This document shows, piece after piece, positions 16,260 to 27,148 of a DNA stretch of 64,000 nucleotides; the stretch's first letter is position 1, and each line of letters begins with the position of its first letter. The translations under genes were made by a program, and so were the position numbers. Source of the DNA: Mangrovimonas cancribranchiae (lineage in GTDB: Bacteria; Bacteroidota; Bacteroidia; Flavobacteriales; Flavobacteriaceae); assembly GCF_037126245.1 (NCBI RefSeq), contig NZ_CP136925.1, positions 1,480,001 through 1,544,000 on the forward strand, given 5' to 3'. The notes below the pieces were generated by a model. That model saw nothing but the letters and a program-made list of their open reading frames with translations. It had not been told where the DNA came from and searched no databases.

Positions 16260-18311
16260 TTATTCAGGATATTCAATTCTTAAATGGTAAATGTTTGCTA
16301 ATTTGCGTTTTAGCACTTTTTTAATGGCTTGAATTTCTTTAAACGTAATGTTGGCGTTTAAAAATTGTTCTTCAGCCATTTGTTTATTGATAATATTTTC
16401 CACAAAACTATCAATCTTAGTCGATGTAGGTTCTTTTAAACTTTTCGAGGCTGCTTCAACACTATCACACATCATTAATATCGCGGTTTCTTTACTAAAT
16501 GGTTTGGGACCTGGATAAGTAAAATCGGTTTTATCTACTTCTTCGTTTAGTTTTTTCTCTTTAGAATAAAAATAGTACACGACACTTGTTCCGTGATGTG
16601 TTCTAATAAAATCTATAACACGATCTGGTAAATTGTTCTTTTTGGCAATTTCAATACCATTAATAACATGGTCTATAATAATACTAGCACTTTCTTTTGA
16701 AGATAGCTCATCATGCGGATTAATTCCTGTAGATTGGTTTTCGGTAAAATAAGTAGGGTTTTTCATTTTTCCAATATCGTGATACAGTGCCCCTACTCTA
16801 ACCAGCATAGCATTGGCACCTATTTCATTTGCCGAAGCTTCTGCTAAATTGGCTACATTTAACGAATGGTGAAACGTACCGGGTGCTTTATTGGATAGCT
16901 CTTTTAGTAGTTTAGAATTGGTGTCAGATAATTCCAATAATGACACATCTGATACTAAACCAAATATTTTTTCGTAAACATAAATTAATGGTTGTACAAA
17001 TAAGGTTGCCAAACCACACAATACAAACAGTCCAAAGGTTTCCCATTTTAAGTTTTCAACACTGCCTTCATGAATTACAAAAAAAGCAAAATAAGCCACA
17101 ATATAAATCATGGTTATTTGTCCTACCGAAATAAATAAATTAGCCCTTTTATACAGCTCTGAAACTGTTAATATGGTTACTATTCCTGCTATAATTTGCA
17201 AAAACATATACTCGTAACTATTCGACACTATAGATCCTAATAATAATACAGTTATTACATGAGAAAATAGCCCTAACCTAGCATCGAAAAAGGCTTTAAG
17301 AACTAAAGGCAAAATACATATAGGAACCACGTAAATATATTGCGCATCAAAATTAACAACCAAAGTAGTTAGCAATACCATTAAAAAGATATTGAAAAAG
17401 ATAAAGGTTACTTTAGTATTATTTTCAAAAACTTCTGGTCTGTATTTTCGTAAAAACAATAATAACATGAGTAAAGCTAAAGCAACTAATAGTGTATAAG
17501 CAAACACAATCCAGTTATAATTAGAGTCGCTCCAAACTTGAGATTCATATTCGGCTTCAAGCGATTTTAACTTTTGATATTTATCGCCCTCTACAACTTC
17601 ACCTTTTGAAATGATTAATGTTTCGCGTTCTACGCTTCCTCGTGTGTATGAAATTTTGCTTAACTCATTTTGAAGTGCTTTCTCTGTAAACACTTTGTTA
17701 TAGGTTAAATTGGGCTCAACAATATCAAAAAACAATGAAGTGAATTGATTAAAATACTCTTCTAAATTATTTTTAACTAATTCGCTATTTATTATTGTTC
17801 TTAAATCACTTTGTTTCGTTAGGTCACTATATATTCCAGAACTTCGCTCGATTCTGTTTTCTAGAATAACCACTTTTTTATTTAAAGGAAAGTCATAATC
17901 TTGGTCTAAAACCCCTTTTTTATATAATCTGTCAATAATATTCTCTCCAGCACTTATAATATTGCTTTCTCTATGTCCTTGTAAAGAATCTGAAAGAAGG
18001 CTTTTATAATCTTGTAAAAAGGACGTTATCACCTGTTGCTTAACGTCTGCTTCTAGGTTAAAATATAACACAGACTGATTTCTTACCTCATTTTTTTCTG
18101 TATTGACCTCAGAGGTTGTTTTCTTTATAGCAAAATCAAAAGGCGCATAAAGATTTTCGGACTGCCATGGCTTACCGCGCTCAAAATTATATTTAAACTT
18201 CCCACTTTTAGGAAACAAATAAACAATTAAAAACGTGGCGCTTATGTAGAGTAAAATCTTGTAAACAAGCGAATGATTACGATAAAGCGAATTAATAAAG
18301 TCTTTCATCAA
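16260..18311 (-). CDS. Membrane 7TM-HD phosphodiesterase, PgpH-like
   Basis: This 683-residue protein has the layout of PgpH-type cyclic-di-AMP phosphodiesterases: one N-terminal membrane helix (about residues 17-35), an extracytoplasmic 7TMR-HDED sensor region to about residue 265, seven membrane helices (about 270-460), and a cytoplasmic HD domain. The HD domain begins with HHSLNVANLAE and carries YHDIGKM, the metal-binding His-Asp pair, followed by DHVINGIE and RTHHGTS. In Firmicutes PgpH degrades cyclic-di-AMP and so adjusts osmolyte and cell-wall balance; the same role here is inferred from the architecture. The start has two adjacent ATGs. It stands alone downstream of a short promoter gap shared with the divergent thiolase gene. 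Confidence 0.85.
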   Translation of the reverse strand: MMKDFINSLYRNHSLVYKILLYISATFLIVYLFPKSGKFKYNFERGKPWQSENLYAPFDFAIKKTTSEVNTEKNEVRNQSVLYFNLEADVKQQVITSFLQDYKSLLSDSLQGHRESNIISAGENIIDRLYKKGVLDQDYDFPLNKKVVILENRIERSSGIYSDLTKQSDLRTIINSELVKNNLEEYFNQFTSLFFDIVEPNLTYNKVFTEKALQNELSKISYTRGSVERETLIISKGEVVEGDKYQKLKSLEAEYESQVWSDSNYNWIVFAYTLLVALALLMLLLFLRKYRPEVFENNTKVTFIFFNIFLMVLLTTLVVNFDAQYIYVVPICILPLVLKAFFDARLGLFSHVITVLLLGSIVSNSYEYMFLQIIAGIVTILTVSELYKRANLFISVGQITMIYIVAYFAFFVIHEGSVENLKWETFGLFVLCGLATLFVQPLIYVYEKIFGLVSDVSLLELSDTNSKLLKELSNKAPGTFHHSLNVANLAEASANEIGANAMLVRVGALYHDIGKMKNPTYFTENQSTGINPHDELSSKESASIIIDHVINGIEIAKKNNLPDRVIDFIRTHHGTSVVYYFYSKEKKLNEEVDKTDFTYPGPKPFSKETAILMMCDSVEAASKSLKEPTSTKIDSFVENIINKQMAEEQFLNANITFKEIQAIKKVLKRKLANIYHLRIEYPE

Positions 18312-18403
18312 TGAAGGTTCAATAATTCAAATGTAGTAAATTATAGTCGATATATAAACCGTTTATAATCGCTGTTACATTATCAATTGTGGTAAAAAAT
18401 GAT

Positions 18404-18411
18404 TAATTTTG
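18404..18411 (+). promoter_or_regulatory. -7 box upstream of the thiolase gene
   Basis: TAATTTTG matches TAnnTTTG 29 bases before the thiolase ATG. No -33 TTG at the usual 19-21 base spacing is evident. Confidence 0.4.
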
Positions 18412-18440
18412 TGCATCAACAAAAAAACTAAAAAATACAT

Positions 18441-19619
18441 ATGAGTAAAGAAGTCGTTATTGTATCTGCAGCTAGAACTCCTATAGGAAGCTTTTTAGGA
18501 GGATTATCAACTATTCCAGCTCCTAAATTAGGTGCTGTCGCCATAAAAGGTGCGTTAGAAAAAATAAATCTAGATCCAAGTCAGGTTCAAGAGGTTATTA
18601 TGGGAAATGTTGTTCAAGCTGGTACAGGTCAAGCTCCTGCTAGACAAGCGGCTATTTACGCAGGTATTTCAGAAAACGTTCCTTGTACTACAGTTAATAA
18701 AGTATGTGCTTCAGGAATGAAAAGTGTTATGCAAGCTGCCCAAGCTATTGCTTTAGGTGATGCTGAGGTTGTTGTGGCAGGTGGTATGGAAAATATGAGT
18801 TTAATACCTCACTACTACCATGCAAGAAGTAGCAAGAAATTTGGTCCTGCCGTTATGGAAGATGGTATGCAAAAAGATGGCCTTGTAGATGCTTACGATA
18901 ATAATGCAATGGGTGTTTGTGCCGATGCTTGTGCTGTAGAATATGATTTTTCTAGAGAAGACCAAGATGCTTTTGCTATGGAGTCTTATAAAAGATCTGC
19001 CGCTGCTTGGGATGCAGGAAAGTTTGACAATGAAGTAGTGCCTGTTGAAGTTCCTCAGCGTCGTGGAGAACCAGTAATTGTTTCAAAAGATGAAGAATAT
19101 ACTAACGTAAAATTAGAAAAAATTCCAGCATTACGCCCAGCATTTACAAAAGAAGGAACCGTAACCGCTGCCAATGCTTCTACTATAAACGATGGAGCTG
19201 GTGCCATGGTACTTATGAGTAAAGATAAAGCTGAAGAGTTAGGGCTTAAACCTTTAGCTATTATAAAAAGTTATGCCGATGCAGCACAAGACCCAAAATG
19301 GTTTACTACTGCTCCTGCAAAAGCGCTACCAATTGCCTTAAATAAAGCTAACATTAGCTTAGACGATGTTGACTTTTTTGAGTTTAACGAAGCCTTCTCT
19401 GTTGTTGGATTAGCTAATATGAAAATTTTAGGATTAAACGATAGTAATGTTAATGTTAATGGTGGAGCCGTTTCTTTAGGACATCCATTAGGATGCTCAG
19501 GTGTTCGTATTCTTATAACACTATTAAACGTTTTAGAGCAAAATAATGCTAAAATAGGCGCTGCTGCAATATGTAATGGTGGCGGTGGAGCATCTGCTAT
19601 GATAATAGAACGCGCATAA
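18441..19619 (+). CDS. Acetyl-CoA C-acetyltransferase (thiolase)
   Basis: This 392-residue enzyme is a full-length thiolase II. The nucleophile is C89 in NKVCASGMKS, the catalytic His lies in GHPLGCSG and the second Cys in ICNGGGGAS, all in the expected order, and SAARTPIGSF opens the N-terminal domain. It condenses two acetyl-CoA to acetoacetyl-CoA or runs in reverse in ketone and branched-chain catabolism. The biosynthetic-type length (about 390 residues) separates it from long-chain FadA enzymes only loosely. The next gene, a cell-wall hydrolase, begins 22 bases later on the same strand, so the two may share a transcript although their functions do not obviously connect. Confidence 0.93.
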   Translation: MSKEVVIVSAARTPIGSFLGGLSTIPAPKLGAVAIKGALEKINLDPSQVQEVIMGNVVQAGTGQAPARQAAIYAGISENVPCTTVNKVCASGMKSVMQAAQAIALGDAEVVVAGGMENMSLIPHYYHARSSKKFGPAVMEDGMQKDGLVDAYDNNAMGVCADACAVEYDFSREDQDAFAMESYKRSAAAWDAGKFDNEVVPVEVPQRRGEPVIVSKDEEYTNVKLEKIPALRPAFTKEGTVTAANASTINDGAGAMVLMSKDKAEELGLKPLAIIKSYADAAQDPKWFTTAPAKALPIALNKANISLDDVDFFEFNEAFSVVGLANMKILGLNDSNVNVNGGAVSLGHPLGCSGVRILITLLNVLEQNNAKIGAAAICNGGGGASAMIIERA

Positions 19620-19641
19620 CCCCATAACCGACTCACTATTA

Positions 19642-20391
19642 ATGCTTTACGGAATTTGTAATTTAAGTATCGTACCATTACGATTTGAACCTACTGACAA
19701 AAGTGAACTTGTGTCTCAGGTTTTATATGGTGATTACTTTAAAATACTTGAAAAGCGAAAATCATGGAGCAGAATTAGATTAGGTTTTGATAATTATGAA
19801 GGCTGGATAGACAATAAACAACTTGTTGAAATTTCGGAAGAACAATACAAGCAACTTCATAACGAAGCTCCAATAATTGCTACAGATTTAGTAGAGTTTA
19901 TAGAAGATGAAAACCAACAGTTATTCCCAATTCCGCTTGGAGCTACGTTAAACGGTTTACAACTGCTTAAACACAAGCATGACGGAACTACTGAGAATAA
20001 AAAACAACCTAAAAGTCATTTTTTAAATACAGCATTTCTATACTTGAACGCTCCTTATCTTTGGGGAGGAAAAACACCTTTTGGCATAGATTGCTCTGGG
20101 TTTACGCAAATGGTTTATAAGCTTAATGGGCATAAATTACTTAGAGATGCCTCGCAACAGGCTACTCAAGGAGAATCGTTAAGTTTTATTGAAGAAAGTG
20201 AACCTGGAGATTTAGCCTTTTTTGATAATAATGAAGGAGACATTATTCATGTGGGGATAATCATGGAAGATAATTATATTATTCACGCTCATGGTAAAGT
20301 AAGAATTGACAGACTTGATCATTCAGGAATTTATAACCATGATAAACGTATGCATACCCATAAACTTCGAGTTATAAAAAAAATAGTTTAA
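19642..20391 (+). CDS. NlpC/P60 (C40) cell-wall peptidase with SH3 domain
   Basis: This 249-residue protein has an N-terminal bacterial SH3-like domain (about residues 1-65, with WSRIRLGFDNYEGWI) and a C-terminal NlpC/P60 papain-like domain. The active site is visible: C151 in GIDCSGFTQ, H203 in IIHVGIIM and H215 in NYIIHAH. Such enzymes cut gamma-D-Glu-diaminopimelate bonds in peptidoglycan stem peptides. No clear N-terminal signal peptide is seen, so it may act on recycled muropeptides in the cytoplasm, like YkfC-type enzymes; that is inference. It ends just before a strong bidirectional terminator. Confidence 0.88.
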   Translation: MLYGICNLSIVPLRFEPTDKSELVSQVLYGDYFKILEKRKSWSRIRLGFDNYEGWIDNKQLVEISEEQYKQLHNEAPIIATDLVEFIEDENQQLFPIPLGATLNGLQLLKHKHDGTTENKKQPKSHFLNTAFLYLNAPYLWGGKTPFGIDCSGFTQMVYKLNGHKLLRDASQQATQGESLSFIEESEPGDLAFFDNNEGDIIHVGIIMEDNYIIHAHGKVRIDRLDHSGIYNHDKRMHTHKLRVIKKIV

Positions 20392-20393
20392 AT

Positions 20394-20427
20394 AAAAAAA
20401 GCCGCTAAATAATAGCGGCTTTTTTTA
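20394..20427. terminator. Strong bidirectional terminator
   Basis: AAAGCCGCTA (20398-20407) and TAGCGGCTTT (20413-20422) form a perfect 10-bp stem with a 5-base loop. It has an A-run before and a T-run after, between the convergent NlpC/P60 and TPR genes. Confidence 0.92.
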
Positions 20428-20446
20428 TTAATTAACACTTGGGTTA

Positions 20447-21694
20447 TTAATTACCCATAGATTCTACTTTAGCTTTCATTGCTTTATACTTATCTGTTTC
20501 GCCTATAGCACTGTAAATATTCATTAATGTTTGTGCAGCTCCTACATTATCTGGATCGTTATTTAGTACTGTTTCTAAATATGGAATAGCACTTTTGAAT
20601 AATTGAATTCTTTCTTCTTGCAATTCATCATAACGCTTGTTATCTGCAGCCGAACTTCCAAGACCGTTCATTTCTTCAATAATACCTTGCTCTCTTCCTA
20701 ATAATAATGCAGCCATATTAATTTGAGCACTATTATAACTTGGATCTAAATCAATAGCTTTTTGGTAATATTTTTTAGCAGACTCTACATCACCAGACTC
20801 TTGAGCAATAACACCTAAATTAAATTGTAACTCTGCATTATTAGGGTCTCTCTTAGTAGCTTCTTTTAATAAAGCTTGAAACTCTTTTTTATTGCCTAAT
20901 TGAAGATGTAAATTTGCTTCTGAAATTAATAAGTTTAAATCGTCAGGATTTGATGCTCTTGCATCGCTCATAGCGTCTAAAGCTTTTTCTTTTTCACCTT
21001 TCTCAATATAGATTAAGGCTATATTTTTAACAATTTCAGCATTTTTTGGTTCTGTTTGTTTTTCTGTTGGCTTTATGTGGCTTCCTGTTTTTACAGATAC
21101 ATCACGCATATCTTTGCTAGCAAACATTTCCTCTTCACCTGTTTCTTTATTAACCGCAAAATATTGGTTTTGAATACCAACATAACCTAAATCTCTTAGT
21201 TCTCCATATAAATCAAGAGCTCTGTCATAATCTTGAACTGTTACTGCCATAATTGCAGAATTATAAAGATATAATGTGTCTTGGGAAGAAACCCTGTAGG
21301 CATTTTCAAAATATTTAGAAGCCTCTCTATAATCTTTACCTTCGTAAGCTTTGTTTCCTTTAGTTAGAAAACTCTGTAGCATATTGTTTTTAAGCTCTAA
21401 AGACTCTTTTTCGTAATCACCTTCCACATTAGAAAGGCTGGAAAGTGCTGATTGTATATCGGTATTACTTGCAGCTCCATTTGCGTATATAGCAGCTGCC
21501 ATAAGATAATGATACTTTGCCTTCAAATCCTGATCCATAGATGGTAACATACCGCTTACTTGTTTAAGCAAAGTCTTAGCTTCCGCATAATTATTCCCAT
21601 CTACAGCTTTTTCTGCCTTTCTTAGCTCTTTCTTCTGAGAAAAAGAAAAACTTGTTATTGCAAGTGCTAAAGCAACTACAATTTGTTTTTTCAT
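20447..21694 (-). CDS. Exported TPR-repeat protein
   Basis: This 415-residue protein has a signal peptide (MKKQIVVALALAITSFSFS, cleavage before QKK) and then tetratricopeptide repeats over most of its length. The clearest copies are NAELQFNLGVIAQESGDVES and SAKKYYQKAIDLDPSYNSAQ around residues 285-325, with earlier copies near 25-60, 115-150 and 225-260. No catalytic motif is present, so it is probably a periplasmic scaffold. It starts 11 bases after the gyrA stop codon, so the two genes are probably one transcript. The close link of this TPR gene to gyrA is a placement I believe is common in flavobacteria, but its role is unknown. Confidence 0.85.
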   Translation of the reverse strand: MKKQIVVALALAITSFSFSQKKELRKAEKAVDGNNYAEAKTLLKQVSGMLPSMDQDLKAKYHYLMAAAIYANGAASNTDIQSALSSLSNVEGDYEKESLELKNNMLQSFLTKGNKAYEGKDYREASKYFENAYRVSSQDTLYLYNSAIMAVTVQDYDRALDLYGELRDLGYVGIQNQYFAVNKETGEEEMFASKDMRDVSVKTGSHIKPTEKQTEPKNAEIVKNIALIYIEKGEKEKALDAMSDARASNPDDLNLLISEANLHLQLGNKKEFQALLKEATKRDPNNAELQFNLGVIAQESGDVESAKKYYQKAIDLDPSYNSAQINMAALLLGREQGIIEEMNGLGSSAADNKRYDELQEERIQLFKSAIPYLETVLNNDPDNVGAAQTLMNIYSAIGETDKYKAMKAKVESMGN

Positions 21695-21705
21695 TTTTTT
21701 AATTT

Positions 21706-24258
21706 TTAGTTTTCGTTATTGTTTTCTTCTTGATTACTATCAATAGCTGTGCCATCTTCTAAATTGTCATCCATTTCCTCCCCTTCAATAGAATCTTCAT
21801 CATAGACTACTTTGGCCACGGCTGCTATTGAGTCATCATTTTTTAAGTTAATTAATTTTACTCCTTGAGTAGCTCGTCCCATGGTACGTAAATCGGCTAT
21901 ATCCATTCTAATGGCAATACCAGATTTGTTAATAATCATTAAGCCATCTTTATCAGATACACTTTTAATAGCAACTAAGCTTCCTGTTTTATCTGTTACC
22001 GAGATGGTTTTAACTCCTTTCCCGCCACGGTTTGTAATGCGGTAAGTTTCTTCACCTGTTTCAGGGTCATCTATAAAGGTACGTTTTCCGTAACCATTTT
22101 CAGAGACGACTAAAACGGTTTCTTCTTGCGGGTTATTTACAGTAATCATGCCAACCACTTCGTCTTTATCGTTAGCTAAAGTAATTCCTCTAACTCCTGA
22201 AGCATTTCTCCCCATAGGTCTAGTTTTACTTTCTTCAAAACGAATAGCTTTTCCAGATTTTACAGCTAACATTACTTGGCTATCGCCTGTGGTTAATTTG
22301 GCTTCTAATAACTCATCACCTTCTTTTATAGTAATGGCGTTAATACCATTAGTTCTTGGACGTGAATATTGCTCTAAAGATGTTTTCTTAACCTGGCCTT
22401 TTTTTGTAGCCATAATCACAAAATGATTATTTATATACTCCTCATCTTTAAGATCTTGCGTACAAATAAAGGCTTTCACCTTATCGTCTTGCTCAATATT
22501 GATTAGGTTTTGAATAGCTCTACCTTTAGATGTCTTGGTACCTTCTGGGATTTCGTACACACGCATCCAGAAACATTTTCCTTTTTGCGTAAAGAAAATC
22601 ATATATTGATGATTTGTTCCTACAAAAATATCTTCAAGGAAATCTTCATTTCTGGTAGTTGATGCCTTTTGGCCAACGCCTCCTCTATTTTGTGTTTTAT
22701 ATTCCGATAATGGTGTTCTTTTTATATAGCCTGCATGAGAAATTGTGATTACCACTTTCTCGTTAGGAATCATATCTTCAATACTTAAATCACCACCCGC
22801 ATACTCTATTGTAGAACGACGCTCATCACCATATTTATCTTTAACTTCTAAAAGCTCATTTTTAATGATTTCCATACGTCTATCCTTTTTATCTAGGATA
22901 TCTTTAAGGTCTTCTATAGTTTTTAAAAGTTCGTCGTATTCTGAACGCAGTTTATCTTGTTCTAGACCTGTTAACTGGCGTAAGCGCATTTCTACAATGG
23001 CTCTTGCCTGAATTTCGGTTAATTTAAAACGTTCTATTAGCTTCTCTCTAGCCTCCTCTGCATTTGATGACGCTCTTATTAGCGCAATAACTTCATCTAT
23101 ATTATCCGAAGCTATAATTAAGCCTTCAAGAATATGAGCACGCTCTTCAGCTTTACGCAATTCATATTTTGTACGGCGCACAACAACCTCGTGTCTGTGT
23201 TCAACAAAATAATGAATTAAATCTTTAAGATTAAGTAATTGCGGTCTTCCATTTACTAAAGCAATATTATTAACGCTAAAAGAAGACTGTAAAGCGGTAT
23301 ACTTATATAGTTTATTTAATACAATGTTTGGTATTGCATCGCGTTTTAAAACATAAACAATACGCATACCATTTCTATCGGATTCATCACGAATAGTAGC
23401 AATACCATCTAGTTTTTTATCGTTTACTAAGTCGGCAGTTTTTTTAATCATATCTGCCTTGTTAACTTGGTATGGAATTTCGTTAACAATAATACATTCT
23501 CGTCCGTTAACTTCTTCTATATTGGCGCGACCACGCATAACGATTTTTCCACGTCCTGTTTCAAAAGCCTCTTTTACACCGTCATAACCATAAATAATTC
23601 CTCCTGTTGGAAAATCTGGCGCTTTAACATGAGTAATAAGTTCTTCAATTTCAATATCGTTATTTTCAATATAAGCAACTGTTCCATCTACCACTTCGGT
23701 TAAATTATGTGGTGGCATATTTGTAGCCATACCTACAGCAATACCAGAAGCTCCATTAACTAATAACCCTGGAATACGGGTTGGTAAAACAGTAGGCTCT
23801 TCTAAAGTATCATCAAAGTTAAGTCTATGATCAACCGTTTCTTTGTCGATATCGGCAAGCATGTCTTCCGATATTTTTCGCATTCTAGCTTCAGTATAAC
23901 GCATTGCTGCGGGACTATCGCCATCTATTGAACCAAAGTTACCTTGCCCATCAACAAGCATATATCTTAGACTCCATTCTTGAGCCATACGAACCATAGT
24001 ATCGTATACCGAAGTATCTCCATGAGGGTGATATTTACCTAATACTTCACCTACAATTCTTGCTGATTTCTTATAAGAACTGTTAGATCTTACACCTAAT
24101 TCGTGCATACCAAAAAGCACTCTCCTATGAACAGGTTTTAATCCATCACGCACATCTGGTAGAGCACGTGACACAATGACCGACATTGAATAATCAATGT
24201 AGGCTGATTTCATTTCATCTTCAATGTTAATAGGAATTAGTTTTTCTCCTTCTGCCAT
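21706..24258 (-). CDS. gyrA: DNA gyrase subunit A
   Basis: This 850-residue subunit of type II topoisomerase introduces negative supercoils with GyrB. The N-terminal breakage-reunion domain has the start [16 protein letters not shown], the catalytic Tyr121 in [10 protein letters not shown], and the quinolone-resistance region [12 protein letters not shown], with Thr82 and Asp86 at the sites equivalent to E. coli 83 and 87. Both look like the unmutated flavobacterial state. The C-terminal beta-pinwheel begins near residue 510 with a GyrA-box-like QNRGGVGQ and continues with blades such as [10 protein letters not shown]. An acidic tail of about 25 residues closes the protein. The gene is followed by the TPR gene on the same strand. 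Confidence 0.98.
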   Translation of the reverse strand: MAEGEKLIPINIEDEMKSAYIDYSMSVIVSRALPDVRDGLKPVHRRVLFGMHELGVRSNSSYKKSARIVGEVLGKYHPHGDTSVYDTMVRMAQEWSLRYMLVDGQGNFGSIDGDSPAAMRYTEARMRKISEDMLADIDKETVDHRLNFDDTLEEPTVLPTRIPGLLVNGASGIAVGMATNMPPHNLTEVVDGTVAYIENNDIEIEELITHVKAPDFPTGGIIYGYDGVKEAFETGRGKIVMRGRANIEEVNGRECIIVNEIPYQVNKADMIKKTADLVNDKKLDGIATIRDESDRNGMRIVYVLKRDAIPNIVLNKLYKYTALQSSFSVNNIALVNGRPQLLNLKDLIHYFVEHRHEVVVRRTKYELRKAEERAHILEGLIIASDNIDEVIALIRASSNAEEAREKLIERFKLTEIQARAIVEMRLRQLTGLEQDKLRSEYDELLKTIEDLKDILDKKDRRMEIIKNELLEVKDKYGDERRSTIEYAGGDLSIEDMIPNEKVVITISHAGYIKRTPLSEYKTQNRGGVGQKASTTRNEDFLEDIFVGTNHQYMIFFTQKGKCFWMRVYEIPEGTKTSKGRAIQNLINIEQDDKVKAFICTQDLKDEEYINNHFVIMATKKGQVKKTSLEQYSRPRTNGINAITIKEGDELLEAKLTTGDSQVMLAVKSGKAIRFEESKTRPMGRNASGVRGITLANDKDEVVGMITVNNPQEETVLVVSENGYGKRTFIDDPETGEETYRITNRGGKGVKTISVTDKTGSLVAIKSVSDKDGLMIINKSGIAIRMDIADLRTMGRATQGVKLINLKNDDSIAAVAKVVYDEDSIEGEEMDDNLEDGTAIDSNQEENNNEN

Positions 24259-24518
24259 ATATAAATCAAATTAGTTTTTTTCATTTTTTCACATCGTGCT
24301 AATATAACCAATTCATCAGTAACAGCAGGATGTACAGAAATGTTTTTTAGGTTTTTTTATTAACAACATTTACACATTATGTTTAATAAGTAAGATGTTA
24401 AAAATTTTGAAATAATAAGGTTTTTTTTGTCCTTTATCAATTATTGGTTTAAATTAAGGTATAGTATTTGCTTATGCTACTTTAATTATGTTACATTTAA
24501 TGTTGAAAGGAGATTTTT

Positions 24519-27062
24519 ATGGATGATAATTTTTCACCACGGGTAAAAGATGTTATTGCTTTTAGTAAAGAAGAAGCGTTAAGATTAGGCCATGATTTTA
24601 TTGGCACAGAACACTTAATGCTTGGACTATTACGAGATGGTAGCGGCAAAGCCATTAATATATTGAATGCACTTGAAATTGATTTAAACCATTTAAGAAG
24701 AAAGGTTGAAATACTAAGTCCTGCCAACCCTAATGTTACTGTTACTTCTAACGAAAAGAAGAACTTGCATTTAACACGACAAGCAGAACGCGCTCTAAAA
24801 ACAACATTTTTAGAAGCTAAGTTATTTCAAAGTAACTCAATTAATACCGCACATTTGTTGTTATGTATTTTAAGAAATGAAAACGACCCAACAACAAAAC
24901 TACTTAATAAATTAAAGGTAGATTATGATAACGTTAAAGAACAGTTTAAACTTATGATTACAAACGACGACGAATATATAGAACCAAGAGCCGAAACTTT
25001 TGGTGATGAAGATGCATCTACCAACGATGACTCTAAAGACAATATATTTAACTCACCATCTTCAAAACCAAATAAAAAGTCTAAAACACCCGTTTTAGAT
25101 AACTTTGGAAGAGATTTAACAGCTTTAGCAGAAGAAGGTAAACTAGATCCCGTTGTTGGACGTGAGAAAGAAATAGAACGCGTATCACAAGTATTAAGTA
25201 GAAGAAAGAAAAACAACCCGCTTTTAATAGGTGAACCAGGTGTTGGTAAAAGTGCCATTGCCGAAGGTTTAGCCAATAGAATTGTTAAACGTAAAGTATC
25301 CAGAATTCTATTTGGAAAACGTGTTGTTACTCTAGATTTAGCGAGTTTAGTTGCAGGAACCAAATATCGTGGTCAGTTTGAAGAACGCATGAAAGCCGTA
25401 ATGAATGAACTAGAAAAGAATGACGACATTATTCTTTTTATAGATGAAATTCATACCATTGTTGGTGCCGGTGGCGCTACAGGTAGCTTAGATGCCTCCA
25501 ATATGTTTAAACCCGCCTTAGCAAGAGGCGAAATTCAATGTATAGGAGCCACTACTCTAGATGAATACAGACAATACATTGAAAAAGACGGTGCTTTAGA
25601 ACGTCGTTTTCAAAAAGTCATTGTGGAGCCAACTTCTGTGGACGAAACCATAGAAATACTCAATAATATTAAAGAAAAATACGAAGAACATCATAATGTT
25701 GATTATACACCAGAAGCTATTGAAGCTTGTGTAAAATTAACCAATAGATACATGACCGACCGTTTCTTACCAGACAAAGCTATCGATGCTTTAGATGAAG
25801 CTGGATCGCGTGTACATATTAAAAATATCGATGTTCCTAAGCAAGTACTTGATCTTGAAAAACAACTAGAAGAAGTTAAAGAAACAAAAACATCGGTTGT
25901 TAAAAAGCAAAAGTATGAAGAAGCGGCTAAGCTACGCGACGATGAAAAACGCTTAGAAAAAGAATTAGCTATTGCACAAGAAAAATGGGAAGAAGAAACC
26001 AAATTACATCGTGAAATTGTAACCGAAGACAATGTTGCAGACGTTGTTTCAATGATGACAGGTATTCCTGTAAACAGAATTGCCCAAACAGAAAGCAATA
26101 AACTTGCTAAACTTCCAGAGCTTATAAAAGGAAGAGTTATTGGTCAAGACGAAGCAGTTTCTAAAGTGGTTAAAGCCATACAGCGTAATCGCGCCGGACT
26201 TAAAGACCCTAATAAACCTATTGGATCCTTTATCTTTTTAGGGCAGACAGGTGTTGGTAAAACTCAGTTAGCCAAAGTACTTTCTAAACAATTATTTGAC
26301 AGTGAAGATTCGCTTATTAGAATAGATATGAGTGAATATATGGAGAAATTCGCCATTTCTAGATTGGTTGGTGCACCTCCGGGATATGTGGGCTACGAAG
26401 AAGGTGGACAGCTTACCGAAAAAGTAAGACGCAAACCATACTCTGTTGTGCTTTTAGACGAAATTGAAAAAGCGCATCCAGATGTCTTTAATATGCTCTT
26501 ACAAGTACTTGATGATGGTTATTTAACCGATAGTCTTGGTAGAAAAATAGATTTTAGAAATACCATTATCATTATGACGTCCAATATTGGAGCACGAAAA
26601 CTTAAAGATTTTGGTACGGGAGTTGGTTTTGGTACATCAGCACAAAAAGCACAAGCCGATGCTAATGCTAGAAGCGTAATAGAAAACGCTCTTAAAAAAG
26701 CATTTGCTCCAGAATTTTTAAATAGAATTGATGATGTTGTTGTGTTTAATGCTCTTGAAAAAGAAGACATTATCAAAATTATAGATATTGAACTCGAAAA
26801 ACTATTTGTTAGAATTAAAAGCTTAGGCTATGATTTAACTTTAACAAAAAAAGCAAAAGACTATATTGCAGAAAAAGGGTTTGATAAACAATACGGAGCA
26901 AGACCTTTAAAAAGAGCTATTCAAAAGTACATTGAAGATCGTTTAGCCGAAGAAATCATCAACTCCAACATTCAAGAAGGTGATAAAATTAGCATGGATT
27001 TAAATGAAAAAACCGAAGATTTAAAGGTAACTATTAAAAGTAAAAACAAAACAGAAAGTTAA
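24519..27062 (+). CDS. clpC: ClpC-type AAA+ unfoldase of the Clp protease
   Basis: This 847-residue HSP100 ATPase feeds substrates to ClpP. Domains in order: N-domain with two Clp repeats (residues 1-145), first AAA module with Walker A GEPGVGKS (238-245) and Walker B IILFIDEIHT, a UVR-type middle domain (KYEEAAKLRDDEKRLEKE), and second AAA module with GQTGVGKT and VVLLDEIEKAH. The UVR middle domain marks ClpC rather than ClpB. An acidic Asp/Ser-rich linker (about 150-190) joins the N-domain. The ATG is preceded by AAAGGAGA, an unusually good ribosome-binding site for Bacteroidota. It is divergent from gyrA across 260 bases and is followed by a hairpin terminator. Confidence 0.97.
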   Translation: MDDNFSPRVKDVIAFSKEEALRLGHDFIGTEHLMLGLLRDGSGKAINILNALEIDLNHLRRKVEILSPANPNVTVTSNEKKNLHLTRQAERALKTTFLEAKLFQSNSINTAHLLLCILRNENDPTTKLLNKLKVDYDNVKEQFKLMITNDDEYIEPRAETFGDEDASTNDDSKDNIFNSPSSKPNKKSKTPVLDNFGRDLTALAEEGKLDPVVGREKEIERVSQVLSRRKKNNPLLIGEPGVGKSAIAEGLANRIVKRKVSRILFGKRVVTLDLASLVAGTKYRGQFEERMKAVMNELEKNDDIILFIDEIHTIVGAGGATGSLDASNMFKPALARGEIQCIGATTLDEYRQYIEKDGALERRFQKVIVEPTSVDETIEILNNIKEKYEEHHNVDYTPEAIEACVKLTNRYMTDRFLPDKAIDALDEAGSRVHIKNIDVPKQVLDLEKQLEEVKETKTSVVKKQKYEEAAKLRDDEKRLEKELAIAQEKWEEETKLHREIVTEDNVADVVSMMTGIPVNRIAQTESNKLAKLPELIKGRVIGQDEAVSKVVKAIQRNRAGLKDPNKPIGSFIFLGQTGVGKTQLAKVLSKQLFDSEDSLIRIDMSEYMEKFAISRLVGAPPGYVGYEEGGQLTEKVRRKPYSVVLLDEIEKAHPDVFNMLLQVLDDGYLTDSLGRKIDFRNTIIIMTSNIGARKLKDFGTGVGFGTSAQKAQADANARSVIENALKKAFAPEFLNRIDDVVVFNALEKEDIIKIIDIELEKLFVRIKSLGYDLTLTKKAKDYIAEKGFDKQYGARPLKRAIQKYIEDRLAEEIINSNIQEGDKISMDLNEKTEDLKVTIKSKNKTES

Positions 27063-27094
27063 CCATAACTTAAATATCATTTATTCTTAAAAAC

Positions 27095-27122
27095 TCTCGA
27101 TAATATCGAGGGTTTTTATTTT
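27095..27122 (+). terminator. Terminator of clpC
   Basis: CTCGA-TAATA-TCGAG forms a short stem followed by GGTTTTTATTTTT. It starts about 33 bases after the clpC stop. The end of the T-run is also the -7 box of the next gene. Confidence 0.7.
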
Positions 27123-27124
27123 TG
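27117..27124 (+). promoter_or_regulatory. -7 box overlapping the clpC terminator
   Basis: TATTTTTG is a perfect TAnnTTTG and lies inside the terminator's T-tract, 24 bases before the ATG of the next gene. Confidence 0.4.
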
Positions 27125-27148
27125 CAAAAAATTGTATAACTTTAATTG